Shown piece by piece: positions 52,007 through 59,503 of a stretch of 64,000 bases of DNA; within the stretch, counting starts at the first letter, position 1; each line of letters begins with the position of its first letter. Below the pieces are notes generated by a model that was given only the letters and a program-made list of their open reading frames with translations, did no database searches and was not told the origin of the DNA. The translations under genes were made by a program, and so were the position numbers. This stretch comes from Aquabacterium sp. (GTDB lineage Bacteria; Pseudomonadota; Gammaproteobacteria; Burkholderiales; Burkholderiaceae_C): contig NZ_JACPYU010000005.1 in assembly GCF_016195855.1 (NCBI RefSeq), forward strand, positions 47,471 to 111,470. Reading direction: 5' to 3'.

Positions 52007-53696
52007 GCTTTTGCACCCATTGTTTGACGACTTCAGCCACGCGTTCCGGCTCCTTGCCAGCGAGCACCTTCAGGTGATCGACCATCACGTCCACCGGCGA
52101 GCCGGGCGGTGGCAGGTCGTAGTTCTCCATCAAGGGCACCACGGGGGCCTGCGCTGCAGCGGGTGCAGGTGGCAGCGCCAGGGTGGACTCCGTGTTGCCC
52201 AGAGAGGCCGCGCTCATGCCCGCGTCGAGATGCACCTGCTGGTGCCGGCCCGTGGCCAGCTCGGTCAGGGCGGTGGTGCCCAGCTCCTGCTTGGCAACCG
52301 CGCTGGTGGCCAGCCTGTGCTTGAGCATCTGCATGGTCGGGCGCACGACGAACACGAAACCCAGCACGGTGCCCAGCAGGTAGACCACGTTGCTGCCCAG
52401 GTCGATCACCGTATTGCGCTCTTGCCACCAGGGCTGTGCGATGGGCTTGGCCGGGAAGGGCAGGGCCGACACCACCAACTGGTCGCCACGCGTGGCATCG
52501 ATGCCCAGGCCATTGCGCAGCAGCTTGTCGATCTGCGCGATCTCGGTGGGCGTCCAGGCTGCGGCGCGCCCGGTGCTGTTCAGGGCCACGGCCACGCTGA
52601 GCTTGTTGAGGCGGCCGCGGCTGCGCTTGATCTGCGTGATGTGGCGGTCATAGGCGTACTGGCGCGTGGTGGCGTTCTTGTGTGCGGTGCCGGCGGCAGC
52701 GGGGCCCGAGGCGGCCACGGCCACCGGGCGGTTGCTGAGCGAGCCGGGCACACCCAGTGCCATGGTGTCGCGGTCCTGCTCTTCGCGGGTGGCCTCGGTG
52801 GTCACCTTGGGTGTCTCGCCGTATTGCTCGCGGGTCTCTTCGACGCGGTCGTTGTCGACATCGGCTGTGACACTGGTCTTGAAGTTGTCTTCACCCAGCA
52901 CGGGTGCCAGCAGCTCGCGCACATTGCGCTGCGTCTCTTCCTGGTAGCGGCGTGCGGCTTCGTTGCCCTGGCCGGTGGCAGCATCAAAGCCTTCGCTGAG
53001 GTCCACGTGCGCTGACAGCAGGTTGCCGGCCTGGTCCACCAGGCTCACGCGCTTGGGGTCCAGGCTGGCCACGCTGCCGGCCACGAGGTTGACGATGGCG
53101 GCGATCTGCTCGGTGCCCAGCTTGCGGCCGGGCTTCAAGGTCAGCACGACCGAGGCCGAACTCTTTTCGCCATCGTTGACGATGAAGGACGAGGACTTGG
53201 CGATCGACAGGTGCACGCGCGCCACCTCGATGGCGTCCAGGCTCTGGATGCTCTGCGACAGCTCGCCTTCCAGGCCCCGGCGGAAGCGCACGTCCTGCAC
53301 GAACTGGCTCACGCCCAACGGGTCATTGCGGTCCATCAGCTCCAGGCCGGCGGGCAGCTTGGCGGTCACGCCCTTGGCCGCCAGCAGCATGCGCACCTTG
53401 CCCAGTTGCGCATCGGGCACCAGCACCTGCCCGCTGTCGGGGTGCACGCGGTAGGGGATCTTCTCGGCGTCCAGCACGCTCATCATGTCGGCGGCGGCCA
53501 CCTTCTCGCGGGCACCGAACACAGGCTTGTATTCGGACTGGTCTCGCCAGACGAACATCATCACCAGCGCCGTGATGGCCAGGGCCAGCAGCGCCAGCGG
53601 CATCAGGCTCTTGAAGAAGGCCGAAGGCATGGCAGGCAGCGTCTCCTGGCGTTTGCGCCAGAGTGCCAGACCGGATTTGAGGGCGGATGCGACCAC
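51990..53696 (-). CDS. fliF: Flagellar MS-ring protein FliF
   Basis: A 568-residue protein with membrane segments near the N-terminus (FFKSLMPLALLALAITALVMMFVW) and near residue 440 (VVYLLGTVLGFVFVV). Ring-building motifs include YKPVFG, IPYRVHPDSGQVLVPDAQLGKVRMLLAAKG and ELSQSIQSLDAIEVARVHLSIAKSS. The start is GTG 53696 with AGAGG upstream. It forms the base of the flagellum and follows fliE by 24 bases. Confidence 0.95.
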   Translation of the reverse strand: MVASALKSGLALWRKRQETLPAMPSAFFKSLMPLALLALAITALVMMFVWRDQSEYKPVFGAREKVAAADMMSVLDAEKIPYRVHPDSGQVLVPDAQLGKVRMLLAAKGVTAKLPAGLELMDRNDPLGVSQFVQDVRFRRGLEGELSQSIQSLDAIEVARVHLSIAKSSSFIVNDGEKSSASVVLTLKPGRKLGTEQIAAIVNLVAGSVASLDPKRVSLVDQAGNLLSAHVDLSEGFDAATGQGNEAARRYQEETQRNVRELLAPVLGEDNFKTSVTADVDNDRVEETREQYGETPKVTTEATREEQDRDTMALGVPGSLSNRPVAVAASGPAAAGTAHKNATTRQYAYDRHITQIKRSRGRLNKLSVAVALNSTGRAAAWTPTEIAQIDKLLRNGLGIDATRGDQLVVSALPFPAKPIAQPWWQERNTVIDLGSNVVYLLGTVLGFVFVVRPTMQMLKHRLATSAVAKQELGTTALTELATGRHQQVHLDAGMSAASLGNTESTLALPPAPAAAQAPVVPLMENYDLPPPGSPVDVMVDHLKVLAGKEPERVAEVVKQWVQKHERTQ

Positions 53697-53720
53697 GTGT
53701 GTTGCCTCTGGTGTGGGTGC

Positions 53721-54059
53721 TTAAACCGGCAACTTGATGAGCTCGTCCATGGCGCCCATCACCTTGTTGCGCACCTGCATGAGCATGGAGAACGAGAGGC
53801 TGGCTTCCTGGCTGGCGAGCATGGCGCCCACCAGGTCGTCGCTGCGGCCACTGTCCACATCGGCCATCTTTTGGGTGGCCAGTTGTTCCTGCTGGTCCAC
53901 GCCTTGAACCGCTGCTTTCAGGCTGTCGGCGAAATGCATGCCGCTGCCACCAGCGTCGTTGGCAGCCAATATGGGCGCGGGCGCGCCGTCAAGAGATTTG
54001 GCGTCTTGCTGAATCTGGCTTCGGTCAGCCAGAACAAGGGCATGCAGATCAAGTGCCAT
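53721..54059 (-). CDS. fliE: Flagellar basal-body adaptor FliE
   Basis: A 112-residue protein connecting the MS ring and the rod. FADSLKAAVQGVDQQEQLATQKMADVDSGRSDDLVGAMLASQEASLSFSMLMQVRNKVMGAMDELIKLPV is the usual FliE ending (quoted as family landmark by its parts VDQQE, LASQEASLSFSMLMQVRNK). ATG 54059 is chosen by family length. It is the first gene of the fliEFGHIJ run and faces the AT-rich control region. Confidence 0.92.
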   Translation of the reverse strand: MALDLHALVLADRSQIQQDAKSLDGAPAPILAANDAGGSGMHFADSLKAAVQGVDQQEQLATQKMADVDSGRSDDLVGAMLASQEASLSFSMLMQVRNKVMGAMDELIKLPV

Positions 54060-54141
54060 ATTGGTTTCCTTGAAAATTTTGGCAAACAAATGGCCCTCAT
54101 CCAATATCGCTGGATGATTGAAGTTGAATAAGCTGAAAAAA

Positions 54142-54160
54142 TGAAACTGATTCAGTTTCA
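54142..54160. promoter_or_regulatory. Perfect palindrome upstream of fliE
   Basis: TGAAACTGATTCAGTTTCA has nine-base perfect arms around one central base, 83 bases before the fliE start. It is followed by no T-run and lies in a promoter region, so a dimeric regulator site is more likely than a terminator. Confidence 0.5.
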
Positions 54161-54849
54161 GGTAAACGGATGCATATTCTTGTCTGAATATTTTCTGATG
54201 GCCTGGCTCTTATTTATGATCGCAACTTCATGGCGGGGGCATTGGCATTTCAAACTCGCACCGTATATCGGATGGGGTGAGTATGTGCTGAAGTTGATTT
54301 GTGTATAAGACGTGTATCCAGTAGGGGTTTGCGGCCCACGAAAACGGACAGAAGGCGCGCGTAGACCAACGCTTCCCAGAGGGGCATGGCGGGTCGCTTC
54401 TGTTACAACTTGAGCCACCATGCGGTGTTGCCTGCGGCCTGCCAAGGTGTCTTGAACAGGCGCGCCGACCCGGTCCAGGGCCACCAGGCCGAGGCGCAGA
54501 TCCTTGTCGTCAAAGCCGGTCAAATCGGACATGTTCACCTTCCAGATCAAGCAGTCGCCGCACTCAGGGCGGAGCGTTGAAAGGAAGGCCGCCCCACACG
54601 TCTCGCTGGGAGAAGTGTGGTGACGCAGACTGTGCGCGCTGGCGTTTGGGCGCAATGACCCACGGTACGCATTGGCGTGAACCGGACAGCGGCTCAGTCT
54701 GGCAACCCCGCTATCTTGATCCAGAACAGGCTGGATGGTAGACCGGAGGCTTTGCGACCCCGCCTTTCGTGCGGGTGTGCCCTGAGGTGATTGGATGCTA
54801 AGTTTTGTTGCGAGTTGTTGCAACGTGTCTTAAGTGCCCAGTTGGCAAA

Positions 54850-54869
54850 CCTGTGTATCAGTACACAGG
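54850..54869. promoter_or_regulatory. Palindrome in the fliE-fliM control region
   Basis: CCTGTGTATCAGTACACAGG has eight-base perfect arms and a four-base loop. No coding function is seen nearby. It may be an operator or an RNA hairpin. Confidence 0.4.
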
Positions 54870-55220
54870 AATCTCGACTTCCCGATACTCCGCCTTGTGC
54901 ACCTTCGTCATTAATGATCGATGGTGGCGTTGGGGCTGTTATATAGCATTGCATGGATCATTGCTGATGTATGGTGCGTGAGGTGATGCGGTATTTGAGG
55001 TGACTTTGTTCTTTCCTTGTGAACTAGTCCCGTTGCGGCCCCTTAACAATATGGGGTGATGTGCCGTTTAAATGGCGCCTGCATAGAATGCGACGTCCGG
55101 GTTTGTTGTTGGGATTGAATATTTTTCAATTTGATCAATTCGCAACCATATTCGGTTTGTTCATTTTTTCGTTTTTGAATCACCTTGAGTTTGTTCAGGG
55201 TTTCTTTCACACCGTACGCC

Positions 55221-56114
55221 ATGAACTTGCCACACCCATCCAAGCGCGCGCCCGTGCACCAGGTGCTGGATCCCCGATTGCTGGGGCGTCCGGTGCACCT
55301 CTTGCAGCACTTCGCCGATCGGCTCAAGGCAGACCTGACCGAGGTCTTCATTGGCAGCCTGAACCGCCGCTACCGGGCCACCTTCCAGATCGGCGAGGTG
55401 TCCATGGCCCGCACCGAGCCTGATGCGTCCCAGTTCGAGGACATCCGCTGGCTCACGCTGTCGGCCAACGCCGGGCGCATCGGCTTCAGCATGGACCGCA
55501 ATGTGCTCATGACCGTGCTGCACTACCGCTATGGCCTGCAGGACGTGCGCGCCAAGGGTGATGCGGCGGTGGACAACAACAGCCTGCCTGCCACGGCCAC
55601 CGAAGAGCGCCTGGCCACCACGCTGGGGCTGCAGCTGGTCAACATCCTGGCGCTGCGCATCGACACGCCCGACACGGGCTTCGAGCCTGAGATCAACCTG
55701 CCTCATGACTTTGCGCCCGTGCCCTCGGTGGTGCCCAAGGCCGGCAGCTGGACGCTCAGCGTGGTCATCCGTGAACTCACCAATGAAGTCGAAGGCGTGG
55801 TGCGGTTTCGGCTGGACGAAGCCTGGATGGACCGCCTGCTGCGCAAGCTGGCGCCTCAGCGGGACAAAGGCGCGAGCGTGAGCAGCAGCGCCGGCATGCA
55901 GCCCCTGGGTGGCCAGCTGCCATTGACGATCGTGGCGCGCCTGCTGGAGCAGGACATGCCCCTGGGCGCGCTGATGGACTTGCGTGTGGGCGATGTGATC
56001 CCGGTTCGACTGGGCAGCGCCGATGTGCTGGTGGAAGACGCACGCCTGTTCGAGGCGACTGTGGCGGAGCATCAAGGCAAGTTGTGCCTGAGCTCCTTTG
56101 AAGACATTGAATGA
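55221..56114 (+). CDS. fliM: Flagellar motor switch protein FliM, lateral type
   Basis: A 297-residue switch protein. Central-domain features: FADRLKADLTEVFIGSLNRRYRATFQIGEVSMARTEPDASQFEDIRWL and the SpoA-type end LPLTIVARLLEQDMPLGALMDLRVGDVIPVRLGSADVLVEDARLFEATVAEHQGKLCL. The N-terminal CheY-binding motif of ordinary FliM (LSQDEIDALL) is missing: the protein begins MNLPHPSKRAPVHQVLDPRLL. ATG 55221 is used, although a TTG at 55185 is in frame. The fliN start overlaps the stop (ATGA). Confidence 0.88.
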   Translation: MNLPHPSKRAPVHQVLDPRLLGRPVHLLQHFADRLKADLTEVFIGSLNRRYRATFQIGEVSMARTEPDASQFEDIRWLTLSANAGRIGFSMDRNVLMTVLHYRYGLQDVRAKGDAAVDNNSLPATATEERLATTLGLQLVNILALRIDTPDTGFEPEINLPHDFAPVPSVVPKAGSWTLSVVIRELTNEVEGVVRFRLDEAWMDRLLRKLAPQRDKGASVSSSAGMQPLGGQLPLTIVARLLEQDMPLGALMDLRVGDVIPVRLGSADVLVEDARLFEATVAEHQGKLCLSSFEDIE

Positions 56115-56482
56115 GGGCCCCTGACATGAGCGACAAACTGGACCTTGACAACCTGTTGGCCGATTTTTCTCAGGCCGATGCCCAAGCCGATGCCGCCAGC
56201 CAGCGCGCCGCGGCCCGCCCCAGCCGGGACTTCGCGCAGATGATGCGCAAGATCCCCGTCACCCTGACGCTGGAAGTTGGCTCGGCCCGCATTTCCTTGC
56301 AGGACCTGGCCGCGATCAAGCCCGACAGCGTGGTCGAGCTCGATACCCTGGCCGGTGCGCCGCTCATCATCAAGGTCAATGGCACGGCCATCGGGCGCGC
56401 CGAGGTCGTGGTCTCGGGTGAGAACCATGGCCTCAAGGTGGTCGAGCTGGCCAACCTCGATCTGGACGCGCTGACGAACTGA
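56111..56482 (+). CDS. fliN: Flagellar motor switch protein FliN
   Basis: A 123-residue protein (118 from the second ATG at 56126). The C-terminal SpoA domain is clear: KIPVTLTLEVGSARISLQDLAAIKPDSVVELDTLAGAPLIIKVNGTAIGRAEVVVSGENHGLKV. It forms the lower C ring with FliM. The N-terminus KLDLDNLLADF is acidic and amphipathic. It overlaps fliM by four bases and precedes fliP by three. Confidence 0.92.
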   Translation: MRAPDMSDKLDLDNLLADFSQADAQADAASQRAAARPSRDFAQMMRKIPVTLTLEVGSARISLQDLAAIKPDSVVELDTLAGAPLIIKVNGTAIGRAEVVVSGENHGLKVVELANLDLDALTN

Positions 56483-56485
56483 TCC

Positions 56486-57271
56486 ATGCGTATCCTGTCT
56501 TCGATGCCCGGGCGGCGTCTGGCCTGGGCCGGCACGCTGTTGATGGCGTGCCTGGCGCTGATGCTGGCCTGCGGTGTGACACCGGCCCATGCGGCCTCGG
56601 TGCCACTGGCCGTGTCCACCACCCATGGCGGCAGCACCGATTTCACGGTCAAGACCCAGGTCCTGATCATCATGACCTTGCTCGGGATGCTGCCCGTCAT
56701 GGTCCTGATGATGACCAGCTTCACCCGCTACGTGATCGTGCTGTCGCTGCTGCGCCAGGCGCTCGGCCTGCAGCAGGGCCTGCCAAACCGCATCATCACC
56801 GGCGTGGCGCTCATCCTCACCATCCTGGTGATGCGGCCCGTGGGTGAGCAGATCTGGGAGAAGGCCTTCGTGCCTTACGACCAGGACCAGATCGGCCTGC
56901 AGGATGCACTCAAGATCGCCGAGGTGCCGCTGTCGCGCTTCATGCTGGCGCAAACCAGCAAGAGTGCACTGGCGCAAATCTCCAAGCTGGCGGGCGAGAA
57001 AAACGTGGCCAAGCCTCAAGACCACGCTTTCACCGTCAAGCTCGCGGCCTTTGTGCTCAGCGAGCTCAAGACGGCCTTCCAGATCGGCTGCCTGTTGTTC
57101 ATCCCCTTCCTGGTCATCGACCTGGTCGTGTCATCCGTGCTGATGGCCATGGGCATGATGATGCTGTCGCCGCTGGTGATCTCCTTGCCCTTCAAATTGC
57201 TGATGTTCGTGCTGGTGGACGGCTGGACATTGACCGTCAACACGCTGGTCACCAGCATCCAGGGAAGCTGA
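56486..57271 (+). CDS. fliP: Flagellar export gate protein FliP
   Basis: A 261-residue core export-gate protein. A signal peptide comes first (TLLMACLALMLACGVTPAHA), then the typical TQVLIIMTLLGMLPVMVLMMTSFTRYVIVLSLLRQALGLQQGLPNR and FIPFLVIDLVVSSVLMAMGMMMLSPLVISLPFKLLMFVLVDGW. With FliQ and FliR it makes the export channel. No fliO gene is found between fliN and fliP. Confidence 0.96.
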   Translation: MRILSSMPGRRLAWAGTLLMACLALMLACGVTPAHAASVPLAVSTTHGGSTDFTVKTQVLIIMTLLGMLPVMVLMMTSFTRYVIVLSLLRQALGLQQGLPNRIITGVALILTILVMRPVGEQIWEKAFVPYDQDQIGLQDALKIAEVPLSRFMLAQTSKSALAQISKLAGEKNVAKPQDHAFTVKLAAFVLSELKTAFQIGCLLFIPFLVIDLVVSSVLMAMGMMMLSPLVISLPFKLLMFVLVDGWTLTVNTLVTSIQGS

Positions 57272-57283
57272 AGGGATGCACCG

Positions 57284-57556
57284 ATGCTGACACCCGACAT
57301 CGCCGCCGACCTCATCAGCGAAAGCCTGCACCTGGTCATGGTGCTGGTCTCGGTGCTGGTGCTGCCGGGCCTGGCCGTGGGCCTGCTGGTGAGCCTGTTC
57401 CAGGCGGCCACCCAGATCAACGAGCAGACGCTGAGCTTTCTGCCGCGCCTGCTGGTGACCCTGCTGGTGATGAGCCTCATGGGCAACTGGCTGTTCACCG
57501 CCTTGATGGATTTTTGCGTGTCCGTGTTCCAGCGCGCGGCCACCCTGGTGGGGTAG
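57284..57556 (+). CDS. fliQ: Flagellar export gate protein FliQ
   Basis: A 90-residue protein with two membrane segments (LVMVLVSVLVLPGLAVGLLVSLFQAATQINEQTLSFLPRLL and LLVTLLVMSLMGNWLF). The QAATQINEQTL motif is diagnostic. It builds the export gate with FliP and FliR. It lies 12 bases after fliP. Confidence 0.95.
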   Translation: MLTPDIAADLISESLHLVMVLVSVLVLPGLAVGLLVSLFQAATQINEQTLSFLPRLLVTLLVMSLMGNWLFTALMDFCVSVFQRAATLVG

Positions 57557-57563
57557 CACCCGG

Positions 57564-58346
57564 ATGGAAGGCCTGTTCCCGACCATGCTCGCCACGCTGA
57601 CGGCCCTGTGGTGGCCGTTTTGCCGCGTCATGGCCATGCTGTCCGCGGCACCGGTGATCGGCGAGGCCAGCGTGCCCGTCACGGTCAAGGTGCTGCTGTC
57701 GCTGGTGCTGGCCGTCATCCTCATGCCCACGGTGCACCCCGTTACCGCTATCGACCCCATGTCGGCGCACGGCATCGTGGTGGCCGTCGAGCAAGCCATC
57801 ATCGGCGGTGTGCTGGGCCTGGCCTTTCACCTGAGCATGTCGGCCATCCTGGTGCTGGGCTTTCTGGTGTCTTCGCAGATCGGCCTGTCGATGGCGGTGA
57901 TGAACGACCCGCTCAATGGTTCCTCGTCCGATGTCATCTCCAGCCTTCTGTCCATCCTGAGCATCCTGGCCTTCTTCTCGATGGATGGCCACCTGGTGCT
58001 GACCGGCGTGGTGGGGGCGAGCTTTCAAGCCTGGCCGGTGGGCGGGGGGCTGAACTACCTGGCCTTGCAGACCCTGGTCTACAACGTGGCCTGGGTGTTC
58101 TCGGCGGCCCTGCTGCTGGCCATTCCGGTGGCCTTTGCCACCTTGGTGGTGCAGGTGGGCTTTGGCTTTCTGACGCGGGTGGCGCCCTCGCTCAACCTGT
58201 TCTCGCTGGGTTTTTCCGTCATCACCTTGTTCGGCGTGTTCATGCTGTCGCAGGTGGTGACCTTCGTGCCGGCCCACTACCTGCGCATGACCAACCGGAT
58301 CCTGGAGATGCTGCAGGGCATGATGGTGGGAGGCACGCATGGCTGA
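57564..58346 (+). CDS. fliR: Flagellar export gate protein FliR
   Basis: A 260-residue membrane protein with about six membrane segments. Features: FCRVMAMLSAAPVIGEASVPVTVKVLLSLVLAV near the start, LGFLVSSQIGLSMAVMNDPLNGSSS in the middle and TRVAPSLNLFSLGFSVITLFGVFMLS near the end. It completes the FliPQR channel. It lies seven bases after fliQ and overlaps flhB by eight. Confidence 0.94.
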   Translation: MEGLFPTMLATLTALWWPFCRVMAMLSAAPVIGEASVPVTVKVLLSLVLAVILMPTVHPVTAIDPMSAHGIVVAVEQAIIGGVLGLAFHLSMSAILVLGFLVSSQIGLSMAVMNDPLNGSSSDVISSLLSILSILAFFSMDGHLVLTGVVGASFQAWPVGGGLNYLALQTLVYNVAWVFSAALLLAIPVAFATLVVQVGFGFLTRVAPSLNLFSLGFSVITLFGVFMLSQVVTFVPAHYLRMTNRILEMLQGMMVGGTHG

Positions 58347-59475
58347 GCAGCAAAGCGGTGGCGATCAGACCGAAAAGCCCTCGGCACAGAAGCTGCGCAA
58401 GGCCAAAGAGCAGGGCCAGGTGCCTCGCTCCAAGGACCTGGCCACGGCCATCGGGCTGCTGGTGGCACTCAAGCTCACGGTGGCGCTGATGCCAGGCTAC
58501 CTGGAAGACTTCCGCATCATCTTTGCCCAAAGCTTTGCCGATCTGGGCGGTGAAGGCACGCTGGACAACGTGGGGGCCACGGTCATGCAATCGGCCTTGT
58601 GGCTCCTGCTCAAGATGCTGCTGCCGCTGGCGGTGGTGCCCATGGCCGTGATCGTGGCGTCGGTGGTGCCGGGTGGCTTTACCGTGAACGCCAGCCACTT
58701 CACGCCGCAGCTGGGGCGTTTGAGCCCGCTGTCCAACCTGGGTCGCCTGGTGTCCGGCAAACATTGGACCGATGTGGGCATCTCGGTGTTCAAGGCCGGT
58801 GTGCTGGGCACCTTGCTCTACCACCTGAGCCAGTCGAGCGTGGACGCCTATGTGCGGCTGCAAGGCCTGCCTTTGGGGCCGGCCTTGCTGGGCGGCACCG
58901 ACTTGCTGCTGGATGGCGTGATGGCCATGTGCGCCGTGTTCATCCTGTTTGCGTTGATCGACGTGCCGGTGCAGCACTTCATCTTCATGCGGGGCCAGCG
59001 CATGAGCAAGCAAGAGCTCAAGGAAGAGTACAAGTCTCAGGAAGGGCGCCCCGAAGTGCGCCAGCGCATCCGCCAGTTGCAGCGGGCCTTGTCACGCCGC
59101 AGCATCCACAAGACGGTGCCCACCGCCGACGTGGTGATCGTCAACCCCGAGCATTACGCCGTGGCACTCAAGTACGACGACAAGCGCGCCGAAGCGCCCT
59201 TCGTCGTGGCCAAGGGCGTGGACGAAATGGCGCTCTACATCCGGCAGGTGGCCGCCGAGCACGCGATCGAAGTCGTGCCGCTGCCCCCGCTGGCCCGTGC
59301 GCTCTACAACACCAGCCAGGTCAACCAGCAGATCCCGGCCACGCTGTACAAGGCCGTGGCACTGGTGCTGACCTATGTCCTTCAACTCGATGCCTTCCGC
59401 AGCGGGCGCCGGCCTCATCAGCCGGCCTTGCCGACGGACCTGGCCGTGCCGGCGCAACTCGCCGAGCGCATCTGA
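58339..59475 (+). CDS. flhB: Flagellar export specificity switch FlhB
   Basis: A 378-residue protein with four membrane segments followed by a cytoplasmic domain. The autocleavage motif is N269-P270-E271-H272 (IVNPEHYAVALKYDD) where most proteins have NPTH. The usual KEEYKSQEGRPEVRQRIRQLQR precedes it. FlhB switches export from rod/hook to filament proteins after FliK action. It overlaps fliR and is 28 bases from flhA. Confidence 0.95.
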   Translation: MAEQQSGGDQTEKPSAQKLRKAKEQGQVPRSKDLATAIGLLVALKLTVALMPGYLEDFRIIFAQSFADLGGEGTLDNVGATVMQSALWLLLKMLLPLAVVPMAVIVASVVPGGFTVNASHFTPQLGRLSPLSNLGRLVSGKHWTDVGISVFKAGVLGTLLYHLSQSSVDAYVRLQGLPLGPALLGGTDLLLDGVMAMCAVFILFALIDVPVQHFIFMRGQRMSKQELKEEYKSQEGRPEVRQRIRQLQRALSRRSIHKTVPTADVVIVNPEHYAVALKYDDKRAEAPFVVAKGVDEMALYIRQVAAEHAIEVVPLPPLARALYNTSQVNQQIPATLYKAVALVLTYVLQLDAFRSGRRPHQPALPTDLAVPAQLAERI

Positions 59476-59503
59476 TGCAGCCTGAGCGAACGAGAGCCGC
59501 AAC

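Larger units (their letters stand above)
54060..55220. other. Long divergent control region between fliE and fliM
   Basis: About 1,160 bases with visibly lower GC content than the surroundings and no convincing gene. It should hold the promoters of two divergent operons (fliE and fliM). It contains a 19-base perfect palindrome (54142-54160), a second 20-base palindrome (54850-54869) and several long T/A runs close to fliM. A weak sigma-54-like site (GGGCTGTTATATAGCA) lies in the plus direction near 54935-54950. A 221-codon frame at 54158-54823 (minus) has no family features and is not called as a gene. Confidence 0.6.

Noticed and set aside
54158..54823. A 221-codon frame (minus) in the fliE-fliM region
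   Set aside because: Composition changes along its length, no domain or ribosome site is evident and it crosses the AT-richer control region. It could be a decayed gene, but nothing supports this.
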